Below, piece by piece: positions 63,668 to 64,000 of a DNA stretch of 64,000 bases. The position numbers and the translations under genes were made by a program. Numbering within the stretch: the first letter of the stretch is position 1; each line of letters starts with the position of its first letter. The notes beneath the pieces were generated by a model, which saw only the letters and a list, made by a program, of their open reading frames with translations, ran no database searches and was not told where the DNA came from. Source of the stretch: Tessaracoccus lacteus (GTDB lineage: Bacteria > Actinomycetota > Actinomycetes > Propionibacteriales > Propionibacteriaceae); contig NZ_CP123967.1 of the NCBI RefSeq assembly GCF_029917005.1, positions 1 to 64,000 of the forward strand, in the 5' to 3' direction.

Positions 63668-64000
63668 CAGTACACCGCGATCCGGTTCACCGAGCATCTG
63701 GCCCTGGAGGGGATCTCCCCATCGATCAGCAGCGTCGGCGACGCCTACGATAACGCGCTCATGGAGACCACCAACGGCCTCTACAAGGCCGAGTGCATTC
63801 GCACCACGGTGTTCCGCGACGGGCCTTACAAGACCCTCGCGGACGTCGAGTACGCCACCGCCGGCTGGGTCGACTGGTACAACCAGCGACGCCTCCACTC
63901 CACCCTCGGCTACCTCACCCCAGCAGAGTACGAGGACACCCATTACGCTGCTCTCAACCAAGAGCTGCTCCCCACATGAGAGCGGCACGAAACCTGGGGC

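Larger units (their letters stand above)
61546..63979 (+). pseudogene. IS3-family orfB transposase, split by IS30
   Basis: Left part 61546-62178 ends in CHSDAGSQ; the right part resumes at 63671 with YTAIRFTEHLALEGISP and ends at 63979. Joined at the CAG target they give one frame, HSDAGSQYTAIRF, with the DDE residues in WVSDFTYV, HSDAGSQ and YDNALMETTNGLYK. The interruption of 1492 bases shifts the frame, so orfB is dead in this copy. Confidence 0.85.
61172..63995 (+). mobile_element. IS3-family insertion sequence, interrupted by IS30
   Basis: The left end AGGTTTCGTGCCGGTTCT (61172 on) is matched by the complement of the right end, AGGTTTCGTGCCGCTCT. Between them are orfA, orfB in the -1 frame, and a 1492-base interruption. 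Without it the element would be about 1.33 kb, normal for IS3. The insertion split the relaxase gene. A target duplication is not resolved because only five bases follow the right end. Confidence 0.8.
57790..64000. mobile_element. second integrative element at tRNA-Ala (partial, degenerate)
   Basis: A tyrosine recombinase and an Xis-like gene follow tRNA-Ala, then an AbiE toxin, a truncated AbiEi, a truncated MobF relaxase and nested insertion sequences. This is the layout of an integrative and conjugative or mobilisable element with decay. The left edge is presumed to be in the 3' end of tRNA-Ala; no second copy of that 3' end is found up to base 64000, so the right edge lies outside the window. 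Confidence 0.7.

Overview
High-GC actinobacterial chromosome segment centred on the origin of replication. The gene order (rpmH-rnpA-yidD-yidC-jag-rsmG, parA-parB, dnaA, dnaN-recF-dciA, gyrB-gyrA-DUF3566-tRNA-Ile), the WhiB and DUF3566 families, the frequent GTG starts and the abundant CTGAGCTTGTCGAAGGG-type dispersed repeats point to the Propionibacteriaceae or a close relative. The genus is an inference; Tessaracoccus-like is a reasonable guess.

Layout. (1) 1-183: end of a Doc-like toxin gene and a terminator, in the displaced flank of a mobile element. (2) 184-10174: a complete integrative element of about 10 kb in tRNA-Ile, bounded by 26-bp direct repeats. A rightward arm carries the integrase, an Xis-like protein, a RepA-like ATPase, a WhiB-like protein and a run of small overlapping genes; a leftward arm carries four genes including a repressor-like protein with two HTH domains. 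No transfer or capsid gene is recognisable. (3) 10148-31973: tRNA-Ile, DUF3566, gyrA, gyrB, dciA, recF, dnaN, oriC and dnaA, all on the minus strand. This cluster is broken up by a TauE/SafE exporter, a GH13 enzyme, an M23 peptidase, SIMPL and DinB proteins, a collagen-like surface protein, an ABC exporter and a VOC protein. (4) 32307-39928: rpmH to rsmG on the plus strand, a TetR/TauE-like divergent pair, a gene-free stretch with two parS sites, then parA (third parS inside it) and parB. (5) 39984-51817: DUF3817, a 1.1-kb array of dispersed repeats, SURF1, a Ddl-like ligase, an aminotransferase, trxA, trxB, a CoA hydrolase, a SorC regulator, an isochorismatase-like hydrolase and glpD. (6) 51906-55544: a small defence island with an AbiEi-like protein and an AbiL-type ATPase/RloB pair. 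(7) 55565-57601: DUF2316, an adenosine/adenine deaminase and a frameshifted membrane protein. (8) 57743-64000: tRNA-Ala followed by a second, degenerate integrative element (integrase, Xis, AbiEii, truncated abiEi joined to a truncated MobF relaxase) ending in an IS3-family element that is itself interrupted by an IS30-family element.

How it works together. Replication starts between dnaA and the VOC/ABC genes, where three perfect TTATCCACA DnaA boxes lie; ParA/ParB act at three parS sites 6-8 kb away. Two tRNA genes on either side of the origin region have each received a tyrosine-recombinase element. Two dispersed repeat families are active or were active here: the CTGAGCTTGTCGAAGGG family, which has entered the coding sequence of an ABC transporter ATPase, and a rarer hairpin built from ACGCCAACGAT units.
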